Assembly: GCA_963691655.1 (NCBI GenBank)
Contig: OY829329.1
Coordinates: 58,231,408 to 58,295,407, forward strand
Length of the DNA: 64,000 bases
Source: Toxonevra muliebris
Taxonomy: Eukaryota > Arthropoda > Insecta > Diptera > Pallopteridae
Direction: 5' to 3'
The position numbers and the translations under genes are program-made. Shown here piece after piece: positions 59,101-62,509 of this stretch; position 1 is the first letter of the stretch; each line of letters opens with the position of its first letter. Below the pieces are notes generated by a model. It was not told where the DNA came from and did no database searches. It saw only the letters and a list, made by a program, of their open reading frames with translations.

Positions 59101-60712
59101 GGCATCATCTTCATAAATACTTTGAGTCGAGACGTGAGTCCACCTTCGTACTTCGAAAACTTAAGCCGTGTAGATAATAGATAGCCTAAATAGTCGAAGA
59201 CTGAGTTCGAAGTCCTAGCTTCAAAAAAATAAGTCAGTGGTATCAAAATAATTACAAAAACATCAGTAGGATGTACGGTGAAGATCTGATTGACCTGAGT
59301 CAATTCAATCGACTCAATTCAGTCTATTCAAAATAGTCAAAGTACATTGAATTATTTCATATGGATAGCCTAGACTGGATTGAAATCTAAGCGCATCTTT
59401 GTGCTTTAAATATCAGAATCGGTTCATTCAAAAAAATTGAAGTTTCTATTTTCATCAAATTCAAATCTCATCAACCAATCTAATCTTAAGTGATATTCAT
59501 TACTTAATTCAATTCAATAATTAAATCGAAATTTCCTTTAATTCATTCTTACCATTAGGAACACATTCCGAAATATCAAGCTCAAATCGATAAGGGTATG
59601 AAGTATTTGCTTGAAAATGTCGATAAATCCGATGATCAATATTCACTTGCTATTGCTGCTTCGGTCCTTCAATTGGCCCAAAATCCTGCAGCCGATAAAA
59701 TCCTAGCTAAATTGCAAACACTTGCCCATCAAGAGAACGATCGCAAATGGTGGTCTAAGAAACCTGACGAAAACACCTCGTTATATCGTCCACGTAGCAA
59801 TGACGTTGAAATTACTTCGTATATGCTGTTAGCACTGCTCGAAAAAGATTCCGCTGAGAGTGTATTGCCAATTATTAAATGGCTCATCTCGCAACGTAAT
59901 AGCAACGGTGGTTTTTCATCCACACAAGACACGGTCGTTGGCTTACAAGCGCTGATTAAATTTGCCGAAAAAACCGGATCCGGTAGTGGTCAAATGGAAA
60001 TTGATTTTACGTCAAGTGGTGGTGTTGAAAACAAGGGCAACATTAAGGTGAATCCGGAGAATTCATTAGTGCTGCAAACACATGTGGTAAGTATTTATAA
60101 CTTATGTAAATTTCTAGTTTACTAAATTTTTTAATCTAATTTTCTGATTAGCTCCCCAAAACAACACGTCAAGTTGATTTCACCGCCAAGGGTAAAGGTG
60201 CATGCATGGTCCAGCTATCATATCGTTACAATCTTGCTGAAAAGGATAAAAAACCCAGTTTCCAAATTAAGGCCAACGTCAAGCCAAATACACCACCACA
60301 ACAGCTCATCGTTGAAGTATGCGCTGAGTATATACCAGTCGAGGAAGGCGCCGCCAAAGAAAAGAAAGAATCAAATATGGCTGTCATGGAAATAGCACTA
60401 CCCTCGGGCTATACTGCCGAGCCAGAAAGTTTCGATAAAATTGAAGCTGTTGATCGTGTTAAACGCACCGAAACGAAAAATTCCGACTCAACTGTGATTG
60501 TTTATTTCGATGGCTTGACAGCGGGTGATATCAAGTGTATACCCGTCGAGGCTTCAAAAACGCATGCTGTAGCGAAACAAAAACCTGCCGCTGTCACTAT
60601 GTATGATTATTATGATACACAAAAACGTGCCACAGAATACTATGAAGTGAAATCATCGCTGTGTGATATTTGCGAGGGCGACGATTGCGGCGCCGGCTGC
60701 AAGAAAGAGTAA
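14733..60712 (+). CDS. Tep2: Thioester-containing protein, Tep2-like, with a multi-exon bait cassette (gene span)
   Basis: A secreted complement-like protein of the alpha-2-macroglobulin family; TEPs bind microbes and promote phagocytosis, and the bait region is what proteases cut to trigger the thioester. Constant exons: 14733-14800, 22806-23211, 24148-25073, 25522-25783, 25847-26114, then one of about 20 alternative exons (26369-53635), then 57324-57502, 57795-58693, 59559-60086 and 60152-60712. With the 184-nt exon at 31970 the product is about 1426 aa, the normal size for insect TEPs. Order: signal peptide, macroglobulin domains, bait, RKxFPExWIF, CUB/thioester domain with GCGEQN at about residue 928, and a Cys-containing tail ([19 protein letters not shown]). 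All splice phases agree. The alternative bait exons point to Tep2 among fly TEPs; orthology was not tested. Confidence 0.9.
16010..16460. repeat. Degenerate tandem repeat, about 100-bp unit, about four copies
   Basis: Copies share GAACATGCACATTTGCGAAA-type starts, AATATCAAGAATGYTC and a following ATGAGTGTTCAAATTT segment. The open frames across it (16006-16535, both strands) are repeat by-products. Confidence 0.6.
17422..17431 (+). promoter_or_regulatory. Perfect palindromic kappaB site GGGAATTCCC in intron 1
   Basis: It matches the insect NF-kappaB (Dif/Relish/Dorsal) consensus GGGRNYYYCC exactly and is palindromic. It lies 2.6 kb inside intron 1 of an immune gene. A second GGGAATTCCC is at 22493-22502 within a MITE. 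A single 10-mer can occur by chance. Confidence 0.4.
18553..20295. mobile_element. hAT-superfamily non-autonomous element with 8-bp target duplication
   Basis: Ends TAGTGTACGACCGAA and TTCGGTCGGACACTA are inverted, and CATATAAC is repeated exactly on both sides (18545-18552, 20296-20303). Both subterminal regions are packed with GGCCGAAG/CTTCGGCC words, typical of hAT transposase binding arrays. 1743 bp; no transposase. A TTAA-type MITE (19004-19475) is nested inside. Confidence 0.8.
19004..19475. mobile_element. TTAA-type MITE copy nested in the hAT element
   Basis: It starts after TTAA with CTCTCTAGTTCGCAAAT and ends CTTGGGAGCTAGAAGG. It is colinear over its length with the copy at 22078-22601 (shared GTTGAATGCCTAAAA, GTACGACGGGAAGTATTT-like and TGACTTYRACTGTCGCTAG stretches). 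Diverged at its right end (TTAG instead of TTAA). Confidence 0.65.
22078..22601. mobile_element. TTAA-type MITE, fuller copy
   Basis: TTAA|CCCTCTAGTTCTCAAA at the left and TTGGGAACTAGAGGT|TTAA at the right: inverted ends beginning with CCC and a TTAA target, as in piggyBac-derived MITEs. 524 bp, non-coding. It sits about 200 bp before Tep2 exon 2 and carries a GGGAATTCCC at 22493-22502. Confidence 0.7.
22806..23211 (+). CDS. Tep2: Tep2 exon 2: MG1/MG2
   Basis: Begins [17 protein letters not shown] and contains [20 protein letters not shown], a diagnostic TEP motif. It ends TILIN in phase 0 at GTAAGT. The acceptor is TTTCTTTTTTTTCAG. About residues 23-158. Confidence 0.92.
23287..23636. repeat. 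Minisatellite in intron 2, unit about 38 bp
   Basis: GTGCTGACAAGGAATGCTCT followed by a TGTTCCTAT-like tail recurs about eight times with variation, preceded by a short TGCTG run. Confidence 0.7.
24148..25073 (+). CDS. Tep2: Tep2 exon 3: MG2-MG4
   Basis: 308 codons plus 2 nt from [15 protein letters not shown] to ..SVNTKK. It includes [15 protein letters not shown], shared with exon 3 of the minus-strand TEP, and continues through [18 protein letters not shown] without the intron found there. The phase is resolved by the exon at 25522. Confidence 0.93.
25522..25783 (+). CDS. Tep2: Tep2 exon 4: MG5
   Basis: [20 protein letters not shown] to FEKDFENS. The acceptor CATTTTTTCACAG and donor GTAAGT keep phase 2 in and 0 out. 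The motif YTIVARGNI is typical of the fifth macroglobulin domain of TEPs. Confidence 0.92.
25847..26114 (+). CDS. Tep2: Tep2 exon 5: MG6 up to the bait junction
   Basis: [20 protein letters not shown] through [17 protein letters not shown] (matches the VDKSVLLLKP strand of alpha-2-macroglobulin) to ANYPYNDG. It ends in phase 1 (GAC G|GTAAGT), so any following exon must supply two bases to complete a GNN codon. This is the 5' splice partner of the whole alternative cassette. Confidence 0.92.
26369..26522 (+). CDS. Tep2: Tep2 alternative bait exon 1
   Basis: 154 nt, phase 1 in and 2 out. [21 protein letters not shown]... closing [15 protein letters not shown]. Acceptor CCTGGCAG, donor GTTTGT. 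The closing motif aligns with VRKYFPETWIW of alpha-2-macroglobulin. An acidic and Asn-rich bait. Confidence 0.85.
26523..28304 (+). other. Cassette intron with a retroelement-like relic
   Basis: No further bait exon found. Its less AT-rich part (27340-27950) is described separately. Confidence 0.55.
27340..27950 (-). mobile_element. Possible non-LTR retrotransposon relic
   Basis: GC-richer than its surroundings. On the minus strand one frame reads [20 protein letters not shown], resembling the VEDVxHVxxxCPRF-type C-terminal zinc-knuckle region of Jockey/R1-clade elements. Other frames are broken by stops. The resemblance is weak and only by eye. Confidence 0.3.
28305..28542 (+). CDS. Tep2: Tep2 alternative bait exon 2 (acidic Ser/Asp-rich)
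   Basis: 238 nt, phase 1/2. [20 protein letters not shown], an Asp/Ser run ([19 protein letters not shown]), then [16 protein letters not shown]. It is one of the longest variants and strongly negative. Acceptor TTATTTCAG, donor GTTAGT. Confidence 0.9.
28800..29036. repeat. Low-complexity palindromic A/T repeat
   Basis: The unit AACTAAAAAAAAATTTTTTT recurs about ten times. Each unit is self-complementary, so the tract can fold in many registers. It lies in the intron between alternative exons 2 and 3. Confidence 0.75.
29467..29680 (+). CDS. Tep2: Tep2 alternative bait exon 3
   Basis: 214 nt, phase 1/2. [20 protein letters not shown], then a Ser/Thr run, then [21 protein letters not shown]. 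Basic at the start and Ser-rich in the middle. Acceptor TACATATTTTATAG, donor GTTAGT. Confidence 0.9.
29681..31876. other. Cassette intron with foldback-like repeat
   Basis: No bait exon seen. GTCAGGGTTGGAGCA near 30755 is met in inverse by GCTCCGACCCTGACA near 31242 and again near 31590-31610, suggesting a foldback element of about 0.9 kb. The short frames at 31049-31318 are by-products of it. Confidence 0.45.
31970..32153 (+). CDS. Tep2: Tep2 alternative bait exon 4 (Pro/Gly-rich)
   Basis: 184 nt, phase 1/2. [21 protein letters not shown], then a collagen-like [20 protein letters not shown], closing [15 protein letters not shown]. It has a near-identical copy at 40610 (alternative exon 14). 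Donor GTAAAT. Confidence 0.92.
32555..32732 (+). CDS. Tep2: Tep2 alternative bait exon 5
   Basis: 178 nt, phase 1/2. [21 protein letters not shown]... closing [17 protein letters not shown]. Acceptor TTATTTCCGATAG, donor GTATGT. Intact here, while its duplicate at 42168 is frame-broken. Confidence 0.9.
32962..33106 (+). CDS. Tep2: Tep2 alternative bait exon 6 (alpha type)
   Basis: 145 nt, one of the shortest full variants. [21 protein letters not shown]... closing [16 protein letters not shown]. Related to alternative exons 9, 12, 16 and 17 (IRKNFNExWI). It is 189 bp upstream of exon 7, and the pair forms the repeating two-exon unit. Confidence 0.9.
33296..33476 (+). CDS. Tep2: Tep2 alternative bait exon 7 (beta type)
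   Basis: 181 nt, phase 1/2. [21 protein letters not shown]... closing [16 protein letters not shown]. The usually invariant Trp of WIF is Phe here. Resembles alternative exons 10 and 13. Very acidic. Confidence 0.87.
34597..34750 (+). pseudogene. Tep2 alternative exon 8, decaying
   Basis: An open 154-nt frame, [20 protein letters not shown]... closing [10 protein letters not shown], is clearly related to alternative exon 11 ([20 protein letters not shown]). But IRKN has become IYICEH, and the AA|GTAATT donor is now GA|GCAATT. A GC donor is possible but rare. The length still fits phase 1/2, so it may be barely usable or newly dead. Confidence 0.6.
35800..35977 (+). CDS. Tep2: Tep2 alternative bait exon 9 (alpha type, Glu-rich)
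   Basis: 178 nt, phase 1/2. [21 protein letters not shown] then [12 protein letters not shown], closing [16 protein letters not shown]. Acceptor TACATTTAG, donor GTAAAC. It is 177 bp upstream of exon 10, its partner in the unit. Confidence 0.9.
36155..36356 (+). CDS. Tep2: Tep2 alternative bait exon 10 (beta type)
   Basis: 202 nt, phase 1/2. [21 protein letters not shown]... closing [17 protein letters not shown] instead of RK, and Phe in place of the conserved Trp. Alternative exon 13 is its close copy and exon 18 a degraded one. Confidence 0.9.
37419..37606. repeat. Hairpin-forming MITE
   Basis: CGAGTGTATCACCGGTGATC (about 37432-37451) is inverted as GATCACTGGTGATACACTCG (to about 37568). 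TTAACAC and GTGTTAA-like ends suggest another TTAA-type insertion in the intron before exon 11. Confidence 0.55.
37918..38119 (+). CDS. Tep2: Tep2 alternative bait exon 11 (epsilon type)
   Basis: 202 nt, phase 1/2. [21 protein letters not shown]... closing [17 protein letters not shown]. Acceptor TTTTTTTCCAG, donor GTAATT. Shares its closing segment with exons 8, 20, 21 and 24. Its downstream intron also resembles that of exon 8. Confidence 0.9.
39475..39640. repeat. Insertion with internal palindrome upstream of alternative exon 12
   Basis: The corresponding flank of exon 17 (43520-43600) lacks most of this segment. It holds GTCGTTACCTGAGAATTGAT inverted as ATCAATTCTCAGGCGAC, and GTTCGATCTTCGACTG facing a TCGAAGGCCCTGATCGAAC-like arm. 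Confidence 0.45.
39731..39866 (+). CDS. Tep2: Tep2 alternative bait exon 12 (alpha type), shifted acceptor
   Basis: 136 nt, phase 1/2. [21 protein letters not shown]... closing [16 protein letters not shown]. In its copy (exon 17) the acceptor is TTGTAG|AA; here that AG reads CG (TTATCG). The next AG is exactly three bases on, which keeps phase. If used, this exon is one codon shorter; the pyrimidine tract is poor, so usage is uncertain. Confidence 0.65.
40027..40231 (+). CDS. Tep2: Tep2 alternative bait exon 13 (beta type)
   Basis: 205 nt, phase 1/2. [21 protein letters not shown]... closing [16 protein letters not shown]. Close copy of exon 10; Trp of the closing motif is again Phe. It is 160 bp downstream of exon 12. 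Confidence 0.9.
40610..40793 (+). CDS. Tep2: Tep2 alternative bait exon 14 (Pro/Gly-rich)
   Basis: 184 nt, phase 1/2. [21 protein letters not shown] ... closing [15 protein letters not shown]. It differs from exon 4 at about ten residues, including the loss of its lone Cys (CLP to GLP), a change that keeps a free thiol out of the bait. Confidence 0.92.
41168..42103 (-). mobile_element. Truncated mariner element inside the exon cassette
   Basis: Ends CATTCTGTCAAATAAGTACC and GGTACTTATTTGACAGAATG are inverted and flanked by TA (41166-41167, 42104-42105). The unoccupied site is preserved in block A near 32489 (CATACATATATCAAAC), which proves insertion after the block duplication. 936 bp, shorter than the usual 1.3 kb because the N-terminal part of the transposase is missing. 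Confidence 0.93.
41294..41941 (-). pseudogene. Mariner transposase, N-terminally deleted
   Basis: On the minus strand the frame starting [20 protein letters not shown] retains the DDE core: [23 protein letters not shown] and [18 protein letters not shown], i.e. D, D and D with mariner spacing. The frame is open to the end, but the DNA-binding helix-turn-helix region is absent, so the copy cannot be autonomous. Confidence 0.9.
42168..42347 (+). pseudogene. Tep2 alternative exon 15, frame-broken copy of exon 5
   Basis: Identical splice sites to exon 5, but an extra TA in GACTATATATAATTG makes it 180 nt (multiple of 3 instead of 3n+1) and brings an immediate TAA. A second lesion turns the CAA codon of YNQ into TAA. 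If spliced in, it would end the protein. Confidence 0.9.
42572..42716 (+). pseudogene. Tep2 alternative exon 16, nonsense copy of exon 6
   Basis: The length (145) and both splice sites equal those of exon 6, but TAC has become TAG at the fourth codon (GLVY to GLV-stop), with a nearby TTA GAA to TTT GGA change. The rest, including [16 protein letters not shown], is unchanged. Confidence 0.9.
42952..43415. repeat. Direct repeat, two units of about 175 bp
   Basis: Units at about 42952-43125 and 43239-43415 share TACCGAAYGTWGGGGTCGCC, ATATATCGATGTTTTTGTCT and GTCATTGACCTCAAGTACCC. No coding signal; probably part of an inserted element. Confidence 0.75.
43675..43760 (+). pseudogene. Tep2 alternative exon 17, internally deleted alpha type
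   Basis: It starts [21 protein letters not shown] like exon 12, then jumps to the last dozen bases (CAACCGTGAAAA). The segment coding IRKNFNEIW is gone. Length 86 nt breaks frame. Both splice sites remain. Confidence 0.88.
43906..44095 (+). pseudogene. Tep2 alternative exon 18, degraded beta type
   Basis: It begins [14 protein letters not shown] like exon 13 but has frameshifts and stops from the middle on, and the donor is lost (GATGTTAATTGATGTAATT). Flanks still match those of exons 10 and 13. End position approximate. Confidence 0.8.
44435..44990 (+). repeat. Long purine (GA)-rich tract
   Basis: About 550 bp in which nearly every base on this strand is A or G with scattered T (GGAGAGTAATGAAGGGGAGT...). 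The 211-aa minus-strand open frame over it (Ser/Phe/Leu-rich) is a composition artefact. It lies between the decayed exon 18 and exon 19. Confidence 0.8.
45622..45835 (+). CDS. Tep2: Tep2 alternative bait exon 19, divergent
   Basis: 214 nt, phase 1/2, fully open. [21 protein letters not shown]... closing [18 protein letters not shown]. IRKxFxE is replaced and only the Trp and its spacing recall the common motif. The good frame, correct length class and splice sites (CATCAAG acceptor, GAT|GTAATT donor) argue for a real but far-diverged member. Confidence 0.72.
46401..46659 (+). CDS. Tep2: Tep2 alternative bait exon 20 (longest, aromatic/His-rich)
   Basis: 259 nt, phase 1/2. [21 protein letters not shown]..., [17 protein letters not shown], closing [16 protein letters not shown]. 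Epsilon type. Acceptor AAACTTATAG, donor GTAATG. Confidence 0.9.
46840..47290 (-). pseudogene. Mariner-family transposase relic
   Basis: On the minus strand: [20 protein letters not shown], then a segment like [10 protein letters not shown], and [14 protein letters not shown], matching the N-terminal and linker parts of mariner transposases (WYKAFKxGRExVxD...). Several stops and shifts. No intact ends seen, although TTTTTGTGACAGCTTATAA near 47340 may be one. Confidence 0.65.
47506..47572 (+). CDS. Tep2: Tep2 alternative exon 21, minimal
   Basis: 67 nt, still 3n+1 and in phase: [21 protein letters not shown]. It is almost only the closing motif with hardly any bait. The only acceptor in the right phase is CTTAG at 47501-47505, with a weak pyrimidine tract. 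It could be a functional bait-less variant or the truncated end of an epsilon-type exon. Confidence 0.55.
48447..48651 (+). CDS. Tep2: Tep2 alternative bait exon 22 (Gly-rich)
   Basis: 205 nt, phase 1/2. [21 protein letters not shown], then a small-residue stretch ([13 protein letters not shown]), closing [16 protein letters not shown]. Its GC-rich codons (GGCGGCTTCGGCGGC) stand out in this AT-rich gene. Confidence 0.9.
48865..49048 (+). CDS. Tep2: Tep2 alternative bait exon 23
   Basis: 184 nt, phase 1/2. [21 protein letters not shown]..., [15 protein letters not shown], closing [15 protein letters not shown]. Acceptor CTTCGCATTCAG, donor GTATGA. 213 bp after exon 22. Confidence 0.88.
49541..50270. 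mobile_element. MITE with about 35-bp inverted ends
   Basis: AATAACAAGGTTCTGAAAGT then GGATTCTGATAGAACT at the left is inverted as AGTTCTATCAGAATCG then ACTTTCAGAACCTTGTTATT at the right. A small TTAA-bounded palindrome (about 49770-49875) is nested within it. Confidence 0.7.
51662..52317. mobile_element. TTAA-flanked MITE
   Basis: GGGGGCACTCCCAGTTGT and ACAACTGGAGGTGCCCCC are inverted ends, each bordered by TTAA (51658-51661 and 52318-52321). 656 bp, non-coding, and a different family from the other TTAA elements in this window. Confidence 0.85.
52698..52899 (+). CDS. Tep2: Tep2 alternative bait exon 24
   Basis: 202 nt, phase 1/2. [21 protein letters not shown], a Thr/Ile/Ser repeat ([16 protein letters not shown]), closing [17 protein letters not shown]. 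Acceptor ATATTTCAG, donor GTAAAT. Confidence 0.9.
53163..53222. repeat. (CT)n microsatellite
   Basis: CTCTCTCTCT runs in the intron between alternative exons 24 and 25; a shorter run lies at about 56790-56812. Confidence 0.9.
53452..53635 (+). CDS. Tep2: Tep2 alternative bait exon 25 (last, basic)
   Basis: 184 nt, phase 1/2. [21 protein letters not shown]..., closing [18 protein letters not shown]. Lys-rich start, unlike the acidic variants. Its WIW ending matches exons 1 and 2, so the outermost members of the array share the ancestral-type ending of alpha-2-macroglobulin. Confidence 0.9.
54487..55771 (-). mobile_element. Full-length mariner element, inactive
   Basis: Ends TTGGGAGTATGAATGTATAA and TTATACATTCATACTCCCAA are inverted and flanked by TA (54485-54486, 55772-55773). 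1285 bp is the normal mariner size. It lies in the intron between the last bait exon and the constant exon at 57324. Confidence 0.93.
54585..55602 (-). pseudogene. Mariner transposase with one frameshift and one nonsense codon
   Basis: The ATG near 55602 gives [10 protein letters not shown] before a frameshift. The frame is regained as [20 protein letters not shown], then [23 protein letters not shown] residues are intact: [23 protein letters not shown] and [16 protein letters not shown] at the [12 protein letters not shown] junction (near 54942) is probably a CGA to TGA change. Relatively young. Confidence 0.9.
57324..57502 (+). CDS. Tep2: Tep2 constant exon after the bait: MG6/MG7
   Basis: The first base completes the split codon left by each bait exon (usually AA|C, Asn), then [20 protein letters not shown] and [12 protein letters not shown], a strong match to TVPDTITEW..AFCL of alpha-2-macroglobulin. 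It is the shared 3' partner of the cassette and ends in phase 1 at GTAAGT. Confidence 0.93.
57795..58693 (+). CDS. Tep2: Tep2 constant exon: CUB and thioester domain with GCGEQ
   Basis: 299 codons after a TATATTAG acceptor. [20 protein letters not shown] at about 58271-58330 carries the intact thioester (Cys and Gln of GCGEQ), so the protein can form a covalent bond with targets. [19 protein letters not shown] and [13 protein letters not shown] are the following family motifs. A furin-like RIKR is encoded at 57941-57952. Confidence 0.95.
58694..59558 (+). other. Intron with hAT-like terminus
   Basis: AGCACTAGCGGATCCAGAAC at about 58969 resembles the CAGTRRCGGAT ends seen elsewhere. No exon is seen; the minus-strand 86-aa frame at 59043-59303 has no support. 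Confidence 0.5.
59559..60086 (+). CDS. Tep2: Tep2 constant exon: end of thioester domain and CUB
   Basis: 176 codons, phase 0 both sides: [20 protein letters not shown] ... [20 protein letters not shown], a highly conserved segment of the alpha-alpha toroid of TEPs and alpha-2-macroglobulins. Confidence 0.95.
60152..60712 (+). CDS. Tep2: Tep2 terminal exon: MG8 and Cys tail
   Basis: [20 protein letters not shown] to a TAA at 60710-60712. It contains the receptor-binding-domain-like stretch [18 protein letters not shown] and ends [19 protein letters not shown], a C-terminal cysteine cluster as in other insect TEPs. A second furin-like RVKR is encoded at 60455-60466. Confidence 0.95.
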   Translation, partial: LPKTTRQVDFTAKGKGACMVQLSYRYNLAEKDKKPSFQIKANVKPNTPPQQLIVEVCAEYIPVEEGAAKEKKESNMAVMEIALPSGYTAEPESFDKIEAVDRVKRTETKNSDSTVIVYFDGLTAGDIKCIPVEASKTHAVAKQKPAAVTMYDYYDTQKRATEYYEVKSSLCDICEGDDCGAGCKKE

Positions 60713-60815
60713 AGGACCGATGATTTTCTACTAGTAGTTCTCATGCACACAAAAGCATATCTTTAACAAATGACAAAAACAAAAAGTAATTGTCGTACTT
60801 TTACCATAATTACTA

Positions 60816-60821
60816 AATAAA
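60816..60821 (+). terminator. Tep2 polyadenylation signal AATAAA
   Basis: First AATAAA after the stop codon, 104 bases downstream, in an AT-rich 3' UTR. More AATAAA-like words follow at about 60885-60915. Confidence 0.55.
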
Positions 60822-60899
60822 TGCAAGTACTTTAAATATGCAATATTTATGAAAAGATTTTTCATTTAATTTACGTACTATTTAATAAAATAAAATAAA

Positions 60900-62306
60900 A
60901 AAAAAAAAATAAAAAAAAATACTTTAATAACTTATTTATCGGTTATCGATGAGTAAGTTTGAAATGTTGACAAATGTTAGTTCTGTTTATTAAGAAATTT
61001 CAAACTTTCTCTACCCCAAAACCTTAAATGATCATTTGTTATGCACGTTTAAACAATGAATCTGAAACAGGCCTCAATAATTATTTTATCCTTTTAACTT
61101 TATTCCAGATATTCTAAAATAAAAATTATAAAAATTATGGTTTTGACAATTTTCGATGGAACCCATCAAATCAATTTTTTTCATTTATCAAACGTTTTTT
61201 AACCAACAAGCAGTAGCCGACATTATGAGCAATGGCTACTTATAAAAATAAGAAAAATCTATTTGATGTAGAGCGAAAATAGTGCAGCAGAACATATACA
61301 ATGTATATTATACATACACTGTGTTTATGATAGTGTAGAGTAGACTAAACCATATTCAAGGCAAGACCGAAAATGCGGCCACAAATCAGACAAAAAACAA
61401 ATAAAAAAAAAAATTAAATTTTGACCAAATCGCAACATTCAGAATAAATTAGACTAAAACTCGGAGGAGCTTCAGATCAAAAATAAGTCTCAAATTATGA
61501 GCAAAGTCAGATCACAACTCAAACAAAAACAGTTCAAAATAAAACTAAAAATCAGGCCGATATCAGACCCAATCTCAAATCCAAATTCAGACCAAAATTA
61601 GACACTAAAATTAGACCGGAATTCAGTCAAACTTTCGACCAAAATTGAGTCCCAAATTCAGACCACAACTCAAACCAATTCAATTCAGACTAAAAATTCA
61701 AACTAAAACTTAAAATCGGAGCAAAATAGCAGGATAAAAACAAAACAAAAGCAAAAAAACCAATATCAGGCAAAGTGTTAAACCGAAACTCAGACCAATT
61801 CAGACAAAAACGCTTACCAAAAGTAGACCAAAATTCTAAAAATAAACTACCGTAACGAGATTTGAAAACTTGTTGTTTAGACTACAACACTGAGTTTCAA
61901 GCTTTTGTGCATCGGCCAAGCAGCTAAGTGATCTGTGTCTAATCACCTGTTCGCTTGGGTCTATCGTCTTTTATCTCATCAGGTTTTATAAAGATTGCTG
62001 CTTATTTTCATGAATAAGTTTTTCGTGATAGTCACCCTGAATTTTCGATGATTCCCTCGACCAGCATTATTGACCGCATTTATATCGTGATTGTCTTGTA
62101 TTTTCGCAACCATTTGTGTTAGTCATCATGTATCTTATTTATATTGATGTTGATCGATTAGTATCTAGTCAATGTTGATGTTGGTTCATACCATATAATC
62201 GTTTTCATTTGGGGCGCTCTCTGTATTCTCTTTGGAATTGATATTCATCGCGTTTTTACTGGCAAACAAAGAAAACGAAGTTCAAATGCCCAATCATCTG
62301 AAAAGT
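60900..62306. other. Tail-to-tail intergenic region
   Basis: No gene seen. About 61380-61830 is a degenerate repeat of AGACCAAAATTCAGACC words, whose reverse complement is the repeat at 11940-12115. Confidence 0.6.
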
Positions 62307-62509
62307 TCAATCATTCGTAGTAAGACCCAGCAAACCAATTCCAGGGCACCTAAGCGAAACTTCAACCAGGGTCTCCTCACAATGGGGAATAATTTGTACG
62401 GGTGGTAAGACAAAACCAAAACGTCCCTTATCGCGAAATTCAATTGTGTAGGATAATTTTATGCCCTGCTCGTTATAGGCCCAATCATTTGTGGCACCAG
62501 ATGCGACAT
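62307..62509 (-). CDS. Carboxypeptidase exon 5: catalytic Glu and C-terminus
   Basis: YVASGATNDWAYNEQGIKLS, then YTIEFRDKGRFGFVLPP with the catalytic Glu, then a C-terminal helix ending GLTTND-stop. Confidence 0.92.
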
